From Lineus longissimus (Eukaryota > Nemertea > Pilidiophora > Heteronemertea > Lineidae), in the NCBI RefSeq assembly GCF_910592395.1, contig NC_088315.1:13623808-13687807 (forward strand): DNA of 64,000 bases, read 5' to 3'. Position numbers and translations under genes: made by a program. The notes below the pieces were generated by a model. It worked only from the letters and a program-made list of their open reading frames with translations, searched no databases and was not told the DNA's origin. Of this stretch, positions 1 through 11,286 are shown one piece after another (position 1 is the stretch's first letter; each line of letters opens with the position of its first letter).

Positions 1-133
1 AAAGAAAATGTAATACAAGTAAAAAAGAAAAAATTACAAAAATTAAAAATTTGACCCGAAGTTGGATTGGAACCCACAACCTTCAGAGTCATACAATACA
101 AGAGCGGGAAATTCAAATCAAGCTTCAACTAGG
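1..133 (-). mobile_element. tRNA-derived SINE, copy 1
   Basis: Read on the minus strand, about 50-133 is tRNA-like. A B-box-like GGGTTCCAATCC sits in a five-pair T-stem (GTGGG/CCAAC), and the outer ends GACC and GGTC can pair as an acceptor stem. An A/T-rich 3' body follows (positions 1-50), ending in a module that reads AAGAAAATGTAATACAAGT on the plus strand. The same layout and the same terminal module occur at 16320-16470, which supports a SINE family. The A box is weak, so this is not a working tRNA gene. It probably extends past the left edge of the window. Confidence 0.55.
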
Positions 134-522
134 TCAACACAAAGGAAAGAATGAAATTAGTACAGAAAAATCAAGTTGCCTGGATTTCCAGACCTACATG
201 CATGCAGACCTCGTCAACTTTATTTCAAGCTTCTATCTTCTGGAATAAAGCGACAAAAAATTGTTTTTTAATTTAGACTTTTTCCCCCCTGGTGAGCTGA
301 ATATGAGTTGAATCGCGCTAGATTTTCTGCAAACAGCATTTCCTGCCCTGTTCATATCAAATCTTAGATTTGAAGTGCCTGCCGCCGTATGGTTATAAAA
401 TGCCCAACCCTGTCTACAGATGGCTGGAAGGATGGAAGGACAGATGCCAATCGAATAGCTATTTAACAAGCTCTGCTGACTTGGTCAGCTGAGCTGAAAA
501 TGTTATTATGAAAGCCACTCAC

Positions 523-807
523 CTTAGTGCCTTGTATGATCAAGCCTAATGCACACTTCATTTTTTCGGAATCTCTCACTGTAGAAAATGGAATCTCCAT
601 GAGAAGTTCTACAGCATGCTGACCTTTGATATCATCTGGGAGATCAACCTCTTCTTCCACCGGTACTGCCTTCAATCGCTTCATTGGTGGAGAAGATGAA
701 ATCTTTTCTGATGTGGTCGTGCCAGTACTTGGTTTTACAACATCCCTAGAAGAATGTAGGCCTATACCAAAGCGGCTTCCTTCAGTGAAGGTAGAAATTT
801 TCTTAAC
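523..807 (-). CDS. Exon 5 of unknown five-exon gene
   Basis: This is an internal exon of 95 codons in phase 0. The acceptor is TATTCATATTCAG|GTTAAG and the donor is AAG|GTGAGT. The preceding exon ends with a complete codon, so the frame continues without a stop. The encoded stretch is serine/threonine-rich, then acidic (EEEVDLPDD), and ends in a helical-looking segment with LLMEIPFSTVRDSEKMKCAL. I recognise no domain. Further 3' exons must lie beyond the left edge. The clean splice sites and phase fit argue for a host gene, or a well-preserved transposon gene with introns. Confidence 0.6.
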
Positions 808-2673
808 CTGAATATGAATAGAAAATCTTGTCAGCCATTGATGATTTAAATAAGGGCAATTTTCTGGAAAATATTCTATGATCTTGTCCATGACGTTTGG
901 AAATCTTAGAAATTGCTCTTATTAAAAACTGTGTTTACAAGGAAACCAACCGTTACCTCAAATGAACCTTCCCAGCTAGTCCCAGCGTTTTAATCCATTC
1001 AAAACCTTGCTCCGACTAAAACCGCACCAAAAATGTTGACTTTAAATGTAGGCTTAGGTCTACATTTTACCAGCACATGTAATAACACTAGCAATATACA
1101 TTTGCATAAAAAAGCTGCATGCAATTTGTTAACCCGGTACCTCTATCAGACTATGTGTCTCAAATAATATATTGTCCCCAAATTGAAATTTGACAACATA
1201 GGATTGCATTTGTAGGCTCAGGGTTGTTGATTGAGTACAGAGATCCAACAGGAGACTGGTACCACCAGGCATTTCACGGGTTTTGAAAACTCTTCAAAAA
1301 CAACCGCCAACCTGCCATTCGCCAATTGCCATCTGCCAGGTTTTTTGCCGACCCCGAAACGTGCCCTGCTAGTGCTAGTGCTTACGGACAATGAGGAACC
1401 GGCGCGCTTTATCCGCCGCGTGACGCTGCCAGGGCTGCTCACCCCAGATTTTTTTTGTGTGTATTGTGACCCCCAGAATTGAGTATTTTCCCTCTTAATT
1501 GAGTATTTTTGATATTTTGAATGAAAGAAATGAGTATTATTTGCAATAAATGAGTATCCATAAAAACACCTCTATTTTCAATTATTTTAATGCAATATTG
1601 AACACAGAAAATACAATGAGCGAACGAAACCCACTTTTTGAATGGTTTTTCAGACCAAAACATTGCTGATTTGTCGACACAGCTATACAACCTAATACCT
1701 TCCATTAAATGGATGCACACTTGGCGCTTTGACTGCAACTTTCACTTTTCAGACACACACATACACAAAATTCAAATCTTACAGGCACGTTTAAGTGCTT
1801 TGAGGTATACATAAAAGTCCCAAAAATCACTGAGTGGCCTTTTCAAAATGTTCCAGCAGCAGCCAATCATTAAATTTAATTTAATGTTGGAAGAAATAAA
1901 ATAATCACCAAGGCTTGAAATAAGAGGTCTCAAGCAACGCCTCAAGCAAACCAAACCTCCAGATACACCGCACACATACACAGCCTTTCGAGTACAGCGA
2001 GCGAGACTGGATTGGTTCGATTGTCTGCTGATAGGCGCCACTACTAACTTCTTCTAGGGCGGGAACTGGCAGGCGGGAATCGGGAAGCTTTCGTTGGACC
2101 GGGGGCGGCGGACCGGGGCGGGGTTTGAAATCGTTGGGGGTTGTTAAAGAAAACGTACAAAGCACATGAAATAACGTACAATTTTAACAAACATCAATGC
2201 GTATTTTGAAAAATATTTGCGTACTTTATTCATGAAATGAAATGCGTACAAATTCTTACAATTACGTACTTGCGTATTCAGACATCACAACGCGTACCAA
2301 ATACGTTAATTACGTATGGGTGCGAAGCCCTGCCCTGCAAGCGATCATACCAAAACTCTCCATTTCCAATGCATTATCATGTTATTTCTGAGCCCGAAAA
2401 CGATCGCTTATTTTCGACCGATTTCGGCGACGTTTGCATCTTCCTGTTTTAAATCTATTGAGCTATCAGTTTCTTAAGATAATTTTGCGGAAAATATGCG
2501 CGATGCCAGTTATTGGGCACGTTTTCTGTTGTTGAAATCCTGTGCAAAAATGTACGCAATAGTTTCCCGTGATTGACCTCATGCGACGTCAACAGACCAG
2601 AAAATGACGTCATGGCGTCAGAAGGTACGATCGATTGTGGCGCCGCCACTGGCATTTATCTTAACGCCGGTTC

Positions 2674-2756
2674 CTCATAACGGACGAAAATGACGGACAA
2701 AGATGACCGACGCCACGCTAGAGCAAAAGCTCACCTTTGAGAGGTGAGCTAAAACC
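2674..2756 (-). mobile_element. Solo end of (GTC)n foldback element
   Basis: In reverse complement this matches the left end of the element at 35100: a TTTTAGCTCACCTCT hairpin whose second arm is AGGTGAGCTT, then a GTGGCGTC..GTC-rich stretch. Only the terminal 80 bases are present. It is either a truncated copy or a short non-autonomous derivative, and it lies in the intron between exons 4 and 5 of the unknown gene. Confidence 0.55.
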
Positions 2757-2767
2757 AGCGTTCTTAC

Positions 2768-2909
2768 CTCAGCAATTGTGACCACAAAGCTGTCTCTTTC
2801 AGCCTTATCACCAGTAATATCAGAGTTGAGTTGATAACGAAGGTCTGGCTTGCAAACAACCTGTTGTCCGAAAATTTTCATGGAACGTGCATCCTCTGCG
2901 TCACCTGGC
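2768..2909 (-). CDS. Exon 4 of unknown five-exon gene
   Basis: The acceptor is TATACACTGCAG|GCC and the donor GAG|GTAAGA. Only one of the three frames is open. It needs two bases from the previous exon, which exon 3 supplies (phase 2). The exon encodes 47 full codons of charged, soluble-looking sequence that includes MKIFGQQVVCKPDLRYQL. The intron to exon 5 is about 1.96 kb and contains a solo (GTC)n element end at 2674-2756. Function unknown. That this is an exon is inferred from splice sites and phase, not homology. Confidence 0.6.
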
Positions 2910-3141
2910 CTGCAGTGTATAGAAAGTATTTGTCAGTAGAGCTTGGAAGAACTGGTTGATAACACACAGAATTATTTCAGAATTTGCTCCAAATTCATCA
3001 AAAGGATGAAATGGGTAACATCCTGAATCATGACATGACCTGACATGCCTGATTTTATGATATTTTTCCTAAACTTCTGTTTTTTTCAGAAGCATAAGCC
3101 ATATGACATTATCTTAAGACTAGAGCAATTATAGCACTTAC

Positions 3142-3273
3142 ATAGCACCATGATGGTGGCAGAAAAGGCAGATGTTGCGAAAGCACCCAAATGAGGATGG
3201 AAACAGCGGTGTCTGACCCTTGGGTGCTTGGGGTAATAATATGATAAGCCTGACTAGCCAATTTTTTCGACTC
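3142..3273 (-). CDS. Exon 3 of unknown five-exon gene
   Basis: This exon is 132 nt, with acceptor TTTTTTGTTCAG|GAG and donor GCTAT|GTAAGT. Two frames are open. The frame that joins exons 2 and 4 (phase 2 in, phase 2 out) ends in a Cys/His-rich run, CFRNICLFCHHHGAM, which could bind a metal. The other frame fits exon 2 in phase 0 but reads into a stop in exon 4, so it would need a different downstream exon. Confidence 0.5.
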
Positions 3274-3392
3274 CTGAACAAAAAAGTATTAGGTTACTAA
3301 CTGCCCCATGAGACATTGAGAGTATTAAAAATTCTTCCGCCCTTGTGGAGAACACTGAAAAAGACCAGCTACCAAAAATGTTATACTTTTAC

Positions 3393-3527
3393 CTGAATGG
3401 TATCATAAAAATATTGGCAAACATCCGAAAAAGATTTTGGAAGGCAGCTTCCAGAGGTGGTCTTCCCTGTTCCCAATTGCGTAACATAATCTGGAAATCC
3501 CCTAAAAATAGGACCAACTGTGTAATG
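3393..3527 (-). CDS. Exon 2 of unknown five-exon gene
   Basis: This exon is 135 nt, with acceptor TTATCTTTCAG|CAT and donor CAG|GTAAAAG. In the frame set by exon 1 it encodes a hydrophobic, helical-looking segment. The phase-0 frame is also open and looks like a soluble protein. The correct frame is therefore uncertain, but both splice sites are good and the length is a multiple of three, so it could be skipped without breaking the frame. Confidence 0.5.
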
Positions 3528-3828
3528 CTGAAAGATAAAAAGAACAAAATCAATTTAAATTCATATCAACATGCACCATCACTCAAGTCAAAGTGACGGT
3601 CTTCAATACAAGGCGGTATTAATCGGCTATGTCACAACTGGTTTCGACGTTAATACATTCTGGTTTTGCCCAAAATTCCTCTGTCATGTCTGTACCGACT
3701 TACCGTTACTTTTTTACAGTCTCATTACAGAAAATTTCAGTACCGGTAAATTTCAAGCATTACAGGTCCCTGGGAGCATACCTCATTTGAGTGATTGTCT
3801 GGGGACGTAAAAACCGTGACGTAGCCGA

Positions 3829-3973
3829 CTGATAGATGAAATTACACCAGTCGGAAGAACAAACCAGCAGCAAACAAAGCCTGGCCCGCATGGTCGAATG
3901 CCATGTGTTCTTTTGTTTGTTGTGCCTATTTAGGTTTGACTTCCTCCGACTGGTGTGATTTCATCTATACTTT
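3829..3973. mobile_element. Short MITE with ~26-bp inverted ends
   Basis: The motif ATAGATGAAATTACACCAGT followed by CGGAAG at 3832-3857 recurs inverted at about 3943-3970 (CTTCCTCCGACTGGTGTGAT..). That gives a 140-bp foldback unit with no coding capacity, lying in the intron between exons 1 and 2 of the unknown gene. No clear target duplication was seen. Confidence 0.6.
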
Positions 3974-4141
3974 GACCTACAGGTAGGCCTATGTCTACAA
4001 TTGGAGCTTTTATCTTCTGGAATATTTTACATCTAAGAATGTCAGAAGTTGGCTTAGGCCTAGGCCTATGTGCCGATGGTTAGAATAAATTGCATATTGA
4101 TCAATACATTATTCTGTCAGTGTCAGGCGTGAAATACTTAC

Positions 4142-4716
4142 AAGATATTTTTTAAGGGACCTTTTTGGATACCAGTTTTCTCAACCATTTGGTCCACCAC
4201 ACAGGAAAACTCCAACCTCATCTCCTTGCACCCGTCACCCACTGCCCTGCGTTCAGCCTTCACGAATTCTATGTCATCCTCATCGGCGTTGTCATCATCT
4301 TCGTCAGTGGAACCAGTCGTTGTCATGTCCTTCTTCGACTTGGGCCTGACATGCCTGATGGCGTTGTTGTGGTGGGAATTCAAGATTCTAATCAGGCGAC
4401 TCATAGATGACGCCGATGGGCTGTATGGTATCTCATCCATCAGATCTTTAAAAGCTTTCACCATAATCCCCCATTTTGATATGGTAACACTACTGCTAAT
4501 CTTCTCTTTCAGAAGTTTCCGCCATTTATCCTGTTCAACTTTGTGCTGCCTAAAACGGATGCCGATTTGTTCAGCATCCCAAGCCTTCCACCGGCTGGCA
4601 TTCTTTGGTAATACAGGCGTATCGGCAAAATTTTCATATTTCTTCAATTTCGAAATCGGTGAAGACGACGTCATCAGGGTCATAAATACGCACTTTTCAG
4701 CATGTTCAGGTCTCAT
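4142..4716 (-). CDS. Exon 1 of unknown five-exon gene
   Basis: An open frame of 191 codons starts at the ATG at 4716 and ends at a textbook donor (AATATCTT|GTAAGT). The N-terminal half is basic and helical (for example WDAEQIGIRFRQHKVEQDKW). The second half has an acidic/serine linker (TDEDDDNADEDD) and a helical end. This could be a DNA- or RNA-binding nuclear protein, or a transposon accessory protein, but I recognise no family. An upstream ATG is out of frame, so 4716 is the best start. The promoter side runs into the foldback element beginning near 5031. Confidence 0.6.
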
Positions 4717-5030
4717 TGGGGAGGGTTTTTTTTATTCATGCGCGGCCAAGCCCTAACCGTAGTTCCTAAAATCATTGATTTCTCGGTCCTTACAGTATGT
4801 CAGCGTTGATTCAGCAGTTGTTTTGGCAAAGACATGTTTTTCTGGAGTTTCTGAAACCCAAAGCGCTACTCAATAGGCGACTAACAAGAAACTACGCATT
4901 TATACTGTTGTTGCCGACGTATGTGTACACTGAACTTGGGATGTGCGTCGGCCCCGTGTTGAAATGCCGTCCAGTGCCAGTTGGTGCGTTTTTCGCTGAT
5001 TTGTGCAAAATTCCACATATCTCAAAAGTT

Positions 5031-5399
5031 TGGGCCGTGAAAACCGCAAAAAATCTGTACATGTTTTTGTAAGCGGTCGTCGCTCGCGCAAACTTGTCTT
5101 GCATGTTTTTGTGAAAGAGGACGTCGGAGAACGCGGTCGTATACAGACGTTGGGTGGCGCTCGCGCAAACTTCCCTCACATGTTTTTGTGAAAGAGGACG
5201 TCGGCGAACGCGGTCGTATATCAAAACAGATGTTGGGTGGCGCTCGCGCAAACTTCCCTCACATGTTTTTGTGAAAGAGGACGTCGGCGAACGCGGTCGT
5301 ATAAAAAAACAGACGTTGGGTGGCGCTCGAGACGGGTCATCCTATTTAGCGTCTAGTGGCGACCAGTGGCGTCCAACGCGAAATAATAGGGTGTATCAA
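5031..5399 (+). repeat. Left arm of VNTR foldback element
   Basis: The arm begins TGGGCCGTGAAAACCGC and then carries about three tandem units of 77-83 bp, starting at 5102, 5179 and 5262. Each unit has CATGTTTTTGTGAAAGAGG, an ACGTCGGCGAACGCGGTCGT segment and a TTGGGTGGCGCTCGCGCAAA segment. It ends with a unique 72-bp terminus finishing GGGTGTAT. The same order occurs in reverse at 7241-11402. Several overlapping reading frames run through this block on both strands because the unit lacks stops. I regard them as artefacts. Confidence 0.8.
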
Positions 5400-6901
5400 A
5401 CTCGCACAGTGCCGAAATTAAAATTCAATTTCAGACACTGGAATTGGTAAAATTCCGCCATCTTGGATATCGGTATCCTGAGATTCAACTGCGTCACCAC
5501 CACTTCAAACTCCAAAGTCTTATCCAGGCCTAATAAGTGCCACCTTCTTTCATAAAATGACTTGTTTTATAAATAAATAACAAAATATGATCTTTGTAAA
5601 TAAAACCCGAGATGTTCTGGTGTGTTTTTACGTGAATTTATTGCAAACTAATATGTAAAGTCAAGGACTTAGTGAGCCCCCCTTTAGGTCGGGGGAGCTC
5701 CCCCGAACCCCCCTACGAGCATATGTTATAAGTGCAAGCTCTAACAACTACAGCTGTTACAATGGGGGGGACACCCCCCAAACCCCCCTCCGTCGACATA
5801 GGTTTTTACCAGTGCGTTGGGGGGAAGCTCCCCCCAAACCCCCCCGGTGGACAGTCAACTAGCCCTTCTGTGTCATACTGCTGGAGGGGGGGTGCGATGG
5901 GACCATCCATATAGTTCCTTCCGACACATTTTTGTTTTGGTAATGTAATACATTGTGATTGTCCTTATTCACGGGAATCGGGCGTTTCCAGTGATATACG
6001 ACACAAATAGGTTGTCCTCATGCATTCACTTTGGAAACGCATTTTAAAATAGATGTTACGTCCTGTTAATGGGGCACGTCATCATCGCGTACATTTGGGA
6101 AAAACTCCCTAACGAGACCGAAGCAGACGGCTGAAAGTAGTTTAATTATTGGCCGCTAGGGGGCAGAATGTCGCTCACCCGAATTTTTCACGCAACTTTT
6201 GCTAAATAGAGCTAGTTCTAGTTTGTGATTCATTTTGATACTTCAGATTTGGGCAGAAGACCAATATAACTTAGTCGTCAGTGTGGTTTTAAGCTGGAAA
6301 ACGTATTTGTTTTTCTTAAAGTGCCTTTTTTGGACGGGTGTGTGCGATTGTTTTGTTTTTATGTCACGTGACCTCGATCATGTCGACACAAAATTGAAAT
6401 AAACCACCCTTTTCTGTCATTATTTAGGACGGATATTTCTCTAATAAAAATATTAATATAATTGGCCAATTTCTTAGGCATGTGATGTAGCGAATTCCCA
6501 TGAAGATTTAAATTAATTTAAATTAATTTCAATCAATGGGATAGCAACCACCACCGGAAGATCGCGGAGAAATCGGTAAACTCAACGGAGTTAATTCAGA
6601 AAAATACCAAAAAAAATTGTTTGTAGGATATACAATATTTACTCTCTTTATTTCTCATCAAATCAGTATATACTCCCACACACACGTGTATCTTAAGAGC
6701 CCCTCCTTAAGGGGGGCTTATCAATGCAGCGTAGTGCAGCCATCGTGTTCTCGGACGTAGTGGTGATGCGATATCCTCTTTGCAATTGTAAAGATTCTTT
6801 ACATTTCCACATCCGCGGTACTGCTTTTCAAGATGGTGGCAGTTTAGCAGTGCTAGAGCCGTTGTTTAGGAACGACATCAGCGCCTCTAGTGTCAAGATT
6901 G
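5400..6901. other. Non-coding interior of foldback element
   Basis: No credible gene. The stretch holds a C/G-rich block (5686-5850), a segment at 5452-5510 related to 11960-12010, and a 148-bp segment (5970-6118) repeated directly at 11640-11787, outside the element. A motif at 6868-6893 (GACATCAGCGCCTCTAGTGT) recurs at 12150 and 57284. The only open frames are short and lack splice support. Confidence 0.6.
5686..5850. repeat. G/C-tract repeat, copy 1
   Basis: Alternating G and C runs (GGGGGAGCTCCCCC, CCCCCCAAACCCCCC, GGGGGGAAGCTCCCCCC) surround a core like GACATAGGTTTTTACCAGTG. Related blocks with the same core (..TTTTAGCCAGTGCATTGGGG) lie at 45308-45395 and 61205-61370. The tracts could form G-quadruplexes or hairpins. 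It is an old dispersed repeat, not a gene. Confidence 0.6.
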
Positions 6902-7245
6902 AGGGTGTATATGGTTAAAAATATTTTCAAGCTCCTAAAACACTTTCAATAAACAAGATTTAGAAGTTTGGTGGAGTTTGCAAACCTAGTTTTTGAATAA
7001 TTATCACCAGAAAACGATCTTAGTATGCGTCCAGCAAATGTACTGGACGCCATGTTTGTTTTAGCTGCCGTTCCTTTGGTTTATAGAAAAAGCGGAATCG
7101 GGATCTGGCATCAGGTTGGCATACTAAGATCGTTTTCTGGTGATGATTATTCAAAAACTAGGTTTGCAAACTCCACCAAACTTTTAAATCTTGTTTATTG
7201 AAAGTGTTTTAGGAGCTTGAAAACATTTTTAACCATATACACCCT
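6902..7245. repeat. 127-bp inverted repeat (hairpin)
   Basis: Arms 6902-7028 and 7119-7245 are nearly perfect inverted copies with a 90-bp spacer. The outer end of the right arm runs straight into the GGGTGTAT terminus of the foldback right arm. Transcribed, it would form a long double-stranded stem. No coding potential. Confidence 0.85.
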
Positions 7246-7450
7246 ATTATTTCGCGTTGGACGCCACTGGTCGCCACTGGACGCTAAATAGGATGACCCG
7301 TCTCGAGCGCCACCCAACGTCTGTTTTTTTATACGACCGCGTTCGCCGACGTCCTCTTTCACAAAAACATGGGAAGTTTGCGCGAGCGCCACCCAGCGTC
7401 TGTTTTGATATACGACCGCGTTCGCCGACGTCCTCTTTCACAAAAACATG
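7241..7450 (-). repeat. Right arm of VNTR foldback element, part 1
   Basis: This is the reverse complement of the left arm's terminal unique segment followed by tandem VNTR units. It stops in the middle of a unit (CACAAAAACATG), where a LINE is inserted. The unit resumes at about 9067 with TGTGAGGGAAG, matching the uninterrupted sequence seen around 5170-5190. Confidence 0.8.
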
Positions 7451-9066
7451 TAAACATAACATAACATAACATAACATAACATAATTTATTTCTCTCCAAA
7501 AAACCCTTTCGGGTATAAGAGGTTACATGATTTAACATTTACATATGGTGGACCAAGCTGATGAATTCTTTACAAAAACTATGAATATTGTCTAAGTTTA
7601 CCCGGGAACATTTAGTCATAATGCGATGGAAAAATTCATGATAAAAAACCTGAGGTAATTCTTTTAAGTTTGGAAACAACCTTACTCGCATGTGACGGAA
7701 ATACGGACACGTAATAAAATAATGAAGTTCGTCTCTTACACAAACCTGGTCACAAAGACCACAAATATTTTCTGCAGTTTCATTTCTATACATTCTGGTT
7801 ACTGTTTCTGGGAATTTTATAGATCCAGTACGAAATTTACAAATACTGACCGTTTGATATAATGGTAATTTTTTAACATAGGGCTCCATATTCAGGTTTT
7901 GTTTAAACATTCTATAAATTATACATCTGAAATCGTTATTTACCTCGTTTCTCCATAGTTGTTCACACTGGTCTCTCATTATCTGTTCAACTACAATTTT
8001 CAGTTCTCGTAGGGACAAAACCTCGGGAGTATACCAAATTTGAGTGAGGCCACAGCCGTCTAGAACAGTTTTCACACTTTTACACCAGCCTTGGTTTAAA
8101 TAACCCTTGTCTAAATGCTCCCTAGTTATGTTATAAAAGATATAAGCCCATTTATCTGTTTTTCCAATTCTGAGTCTGTTCCAAAAAGATAACATTCGCA
8201 CGGCTATGTGAATCTTCAAAGAGTGTCGCCCAAGTTCTCCCATTACCATTACTGTAGGAGTTCTTAACGGTAATCGTAGCAAATATTTGCAAAATTTAAC
8301 TTGTACACGGTCCAGCAACTCGGTGTTTTGGTTACCCCACACCTCACTACCGTATAGCAAAACTGGTGTGACTACTTTGTCAAATATGTCTAGACTCAAT
8401 TCGACCGTAAGAGAAAGTCTTCTACACGCTCTCAGTACACCAAACATGGCTTTCATACCTTTATTATATCTATCTTTTATTGCCCTCGCAAAATTTCCAT
8501 TATATGAGAATGTTACGCCTAAGTATGTGAAATGGTCTTCCAACTCGACCCTACCCCCATTATATCTAAATTCCGGTATATTTACTCTAAGCTTTCCCCG
8601 AGAAAAAATCATTGCCTTGGTTTTCTTAATATTTACGATCAGATGCCACTCCTCACAGTAATCGTGCAATAAGTTCAGGGCGTTTTGTAACTCGTTAGGA
8701 TCATCTGCCATAAGAATCATATCGTCCGCATACAATAATATTGCCAGCTTCAAAAAAATCTCCAAGTTGTCTAAAAACTCACATCGGCTATTGATATGTA
8801 AATCAGAAGGACCATTAAAACCATGGTCGTTCAAAAAAATTTCAAAATCGTTTAGATATAACGCAAATAAGAGTGGCGACATATTTTCGCCCTGCCTAAC
8901 CCCTATGGAACACGGAAAATAATCTGATCTATTATTGTTAATCTGAACACACGATTTCGCTTTATCATACATATTTACCATGACATTCAATATTTTACCG
9001 TTTATACCATTTCCAATAAGTTTACGCCAAAGTCCTAACCTCCATATTTTATCGAAAGCTTGTAAG
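7451..9066 (-). mobile_element. 5'-truncated non-LTR retrotransposon (LINE)
   Basis: A single frame (about 9063 to 7539) begins inside the reverse transcriptase domain at LQAFDKIW. It continues through GVRQGENMSPLLFALYLNDF and the catalytic LLYADDMILM box (YADD), a thumb region, and a C-terminal Cys/His cluster (CGLCDQVC...HYFITC). The endonuclease and the first RT motifs are missing, as expected for 5' truncation during target-primed integration. The 3' end, on the plus-strand left side, carries six or more TTATG pentamers as a tail. The frame has no stops over about 500 codons, so the insertion looks young. The first 25 or so residues of the longest open frame come from the flanking VNTR. 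Confidence 0.93.
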
Positions 9067-9249
9067 GGAATGTGAGGGAAGTTTGTGCGAGCGCCACCCA
9101 ACGTCTGTTTTGATATACAGAGCATGCTCCGCACAAAACAGTGAACTCTTCACTGTCTCCATTTTCCGCTTACACAGTGGACAGTTCACAGTTGGCCAGA
9201 TGCTTTCGCCGTCTATTATCCGCTTCTTGAACTAACAATGAGTGGGCCC

Positions 9250-10445
9250 ATACGTGAGACAAAAAGTTACCAGATTGTGACTCGTGGCTGTGAATGATAG
9301 GACCCTGACCCCTGACCACTGCCAAACTTTATATGTGAGACAAAAAGTTACCTGATTGTGACTTACGGCTGGGAATGATGGGACCCCGACCCATGACCAC
9401 TGCCAAACTTTATATGTGAGACAAAAAGTTACCAGATTGTGACTCGTGGCTGTGAATGATAAGACCCCGACCCATGATCACTGTCAAACTTCATACGTGA
9501 GACAAAAAGTTACCAGATGGTGACTCGTGGCTGGGAATGATAGGACCCTGAACCATGATCACTGCCAAACTTCATATGTGAGACAAAAAGTTACCAGATT
9601 GTGACTCGTGGCTGTGAATGATAGGACCCCGACCCATGATCACTGCCAAACTTCATACGTGAGACAAAAAGTTACCAGATTGTGACTCGTGGCTGTTAAT
9701 GATAGGACCCCGAACCATGATCACTGCCAAACTTCATATGTGAGACAAAAAGTTACCAGATTGTGACTCGTGGCTGTGAATGATAGGACCCCGACCCATG
9801 ATCACTGCCAAACTTCATACGTGAGACAAAAAGTTACCAGATTGTGACTCGTGGCTGTTAATGATAGGACCCCGACCCATGATCACTGCCAAACTTCATA
9901 CTAGGGCAAAAAGTTACCAGATTGTGACTCGTGGCTGGGAACGATAGGACCCCGACCCATGATCACTGCCAAACTTTATATGTGAGACAAAAAGTTACCA
10001 GTTTGTGACTCGTGGCTGTGAATGATAGGACCCTGACCCCTGATCACTGCCAAACTTTATATGTGAGACAAAAAGTTACCTGATTGTGACTTACGGCTGG
10101 GAATGATGGGACCCCGACCCATGACCACTGCCAATCTTTATATGTGAGACAAAAAGTTACCAGATTGTGACTTGTGGCTGTGAATGATAGGACCCCGACC
10201 CATGATCACTGCCAAACTTTATATGTGAGACAAAAAGTTACCAGATTGTGACTCGTGGCTGTGAATGATAGGACCCCGACCCATGATCACTGCCAAATTT
10301 CATACGTGAGACAGAAAGTTACCAGATTGTGACTCGCGGCTGGGAATGATAGGACCCCGACCCATAATCATTGCCAAAATTCATACTTGAGACAAAAATT
10401 TACCAGATTGTGACTGGCGGCTGGGAATGACAGGACCTAACCGCC
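9250..10445. repeat. ~81-bp minisatellite, about 15 units
   Basis: Each unit contains GTGAGACAAAAAGTTACCAG, then a TTGTGACTCGTGGCTG segment, a GGACCCCGACCCATGATCAC segment and TGCCAAACTTCATA. Starts are near 9252, 9332, 9413, 9495 and so on to 10384. The last units (after 10300) are more diverged, and decay continues to about 10520. No reading frame persists. Confidence 0.92.
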
Positions 10446-10639
10446 CCAACCCCTCATACTCCTGGCACATAGGGGAAAAAGGTCTCTTATTGTGACATGT
10501 TGTTGGAAATGATACCGCCTGTAGCCGCCCATCCTCACTGCTAAAATGAAATAAAAGAGTCAAAATTTCAAGTTCAAATTGTCTATTCGGCTACAGTCAA
10601 AAACTATATATAGAACAAATTAAAAACACGTGGTCATTC

Positions 10640-11150
10640 AACAATATTCCAGATTATCATACCTCATTAGTATGTGAGCCAATCACGTCGCGTCATTCAC
10701 GACCACGTGCCATGCGATAATTTTGACTATTCCACGGCATTATTCCACGGCTGACGTCATCGATGACGCGATATTGCAAATGGCGGCCATTAAGATTTCG
10801 TCGAAATCGGCGATAAAAAACAGCATATTTACGGCGTTTTAAGCCAGGAAGTTGCACAGTGATACTGTCAGGGTCTTGAATTACACCCACAAAGTAGGTA
10901 GGTTGCATTGGGTGGGACTGTTACATCCACGAACAGAAAGTACAAAGCATTCAAGTTGTGGCCTGGACTCGCTTCAAACAAACATCGTCTGCTAATGTAA
11001 ACACACACTGTCTACAGTACATAATGTACACGTCTTGGCTCCATACATGATTTGCGTATCCGCCGATTAAAAATCTCGCAAAGCCTCGTGAAATAATTTT
11101 TTACCTGACAAATAATTTTGACTATTCTATGGCTTGACATGCAATATTTA
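10640..11150. repeat. Dispersed segment shared with the 18-25 kb arms
   Basis: ATTATCATACCTCATTAG followed by an AATCACGTCGCG segment (10653-10697) recurs at 20123-20165 and inverted at 23780-23825. The following A/T-rich stretch with repeated CCACGGCATTATTCCACGG and GACTATTC.. motifs is similar in character. It looks like a shared end or promoter-like block of a repeat family. Nothing here codes. Confidence 0.5.
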
Positions 11151-11286
11151 TATAATATTCAATGGTATTCTTCGTTGCGCAGAGAATGTGCGCAAAAGCA
11201 AACACACAGTAGAATGTTCACTCACTGTTTAATGCGATATCGACAACAGTGAAATGCTCTACTGTTGTATAGTAGAGAGTACGTTG

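Larger units (their letters stand above)
9119..11286. mobile_element. hAT-like non-autonomous insertion with 8-bp TSD
   Basis: The 8-mer TGATATAC flanks the insertion on both sides (9111-9118 and 11287-11294). Removing it restores the VNTR unit sequence seen elsewhere in the arms. The 8-bp duplication suggests a hAT-type mechanism, although the termini (AGAGCATGCTC.. and ..GAGTACGTTG) share little inverted similarity. The interior is mostly an 81-bp minisatellite. No transposase was seen. Confidence 0.65.

Noticed and set aside
5072-5450. Overlapping frames on both strands of the VNTR arms
   Set aside because: The same repeat-derived peptides appear wherever the arm occurs, with no start context or homology.
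8287-8661. 124-codon plus-strand frame
   Set aside because: Antisense shadow of the LINE reverse transcriptase.
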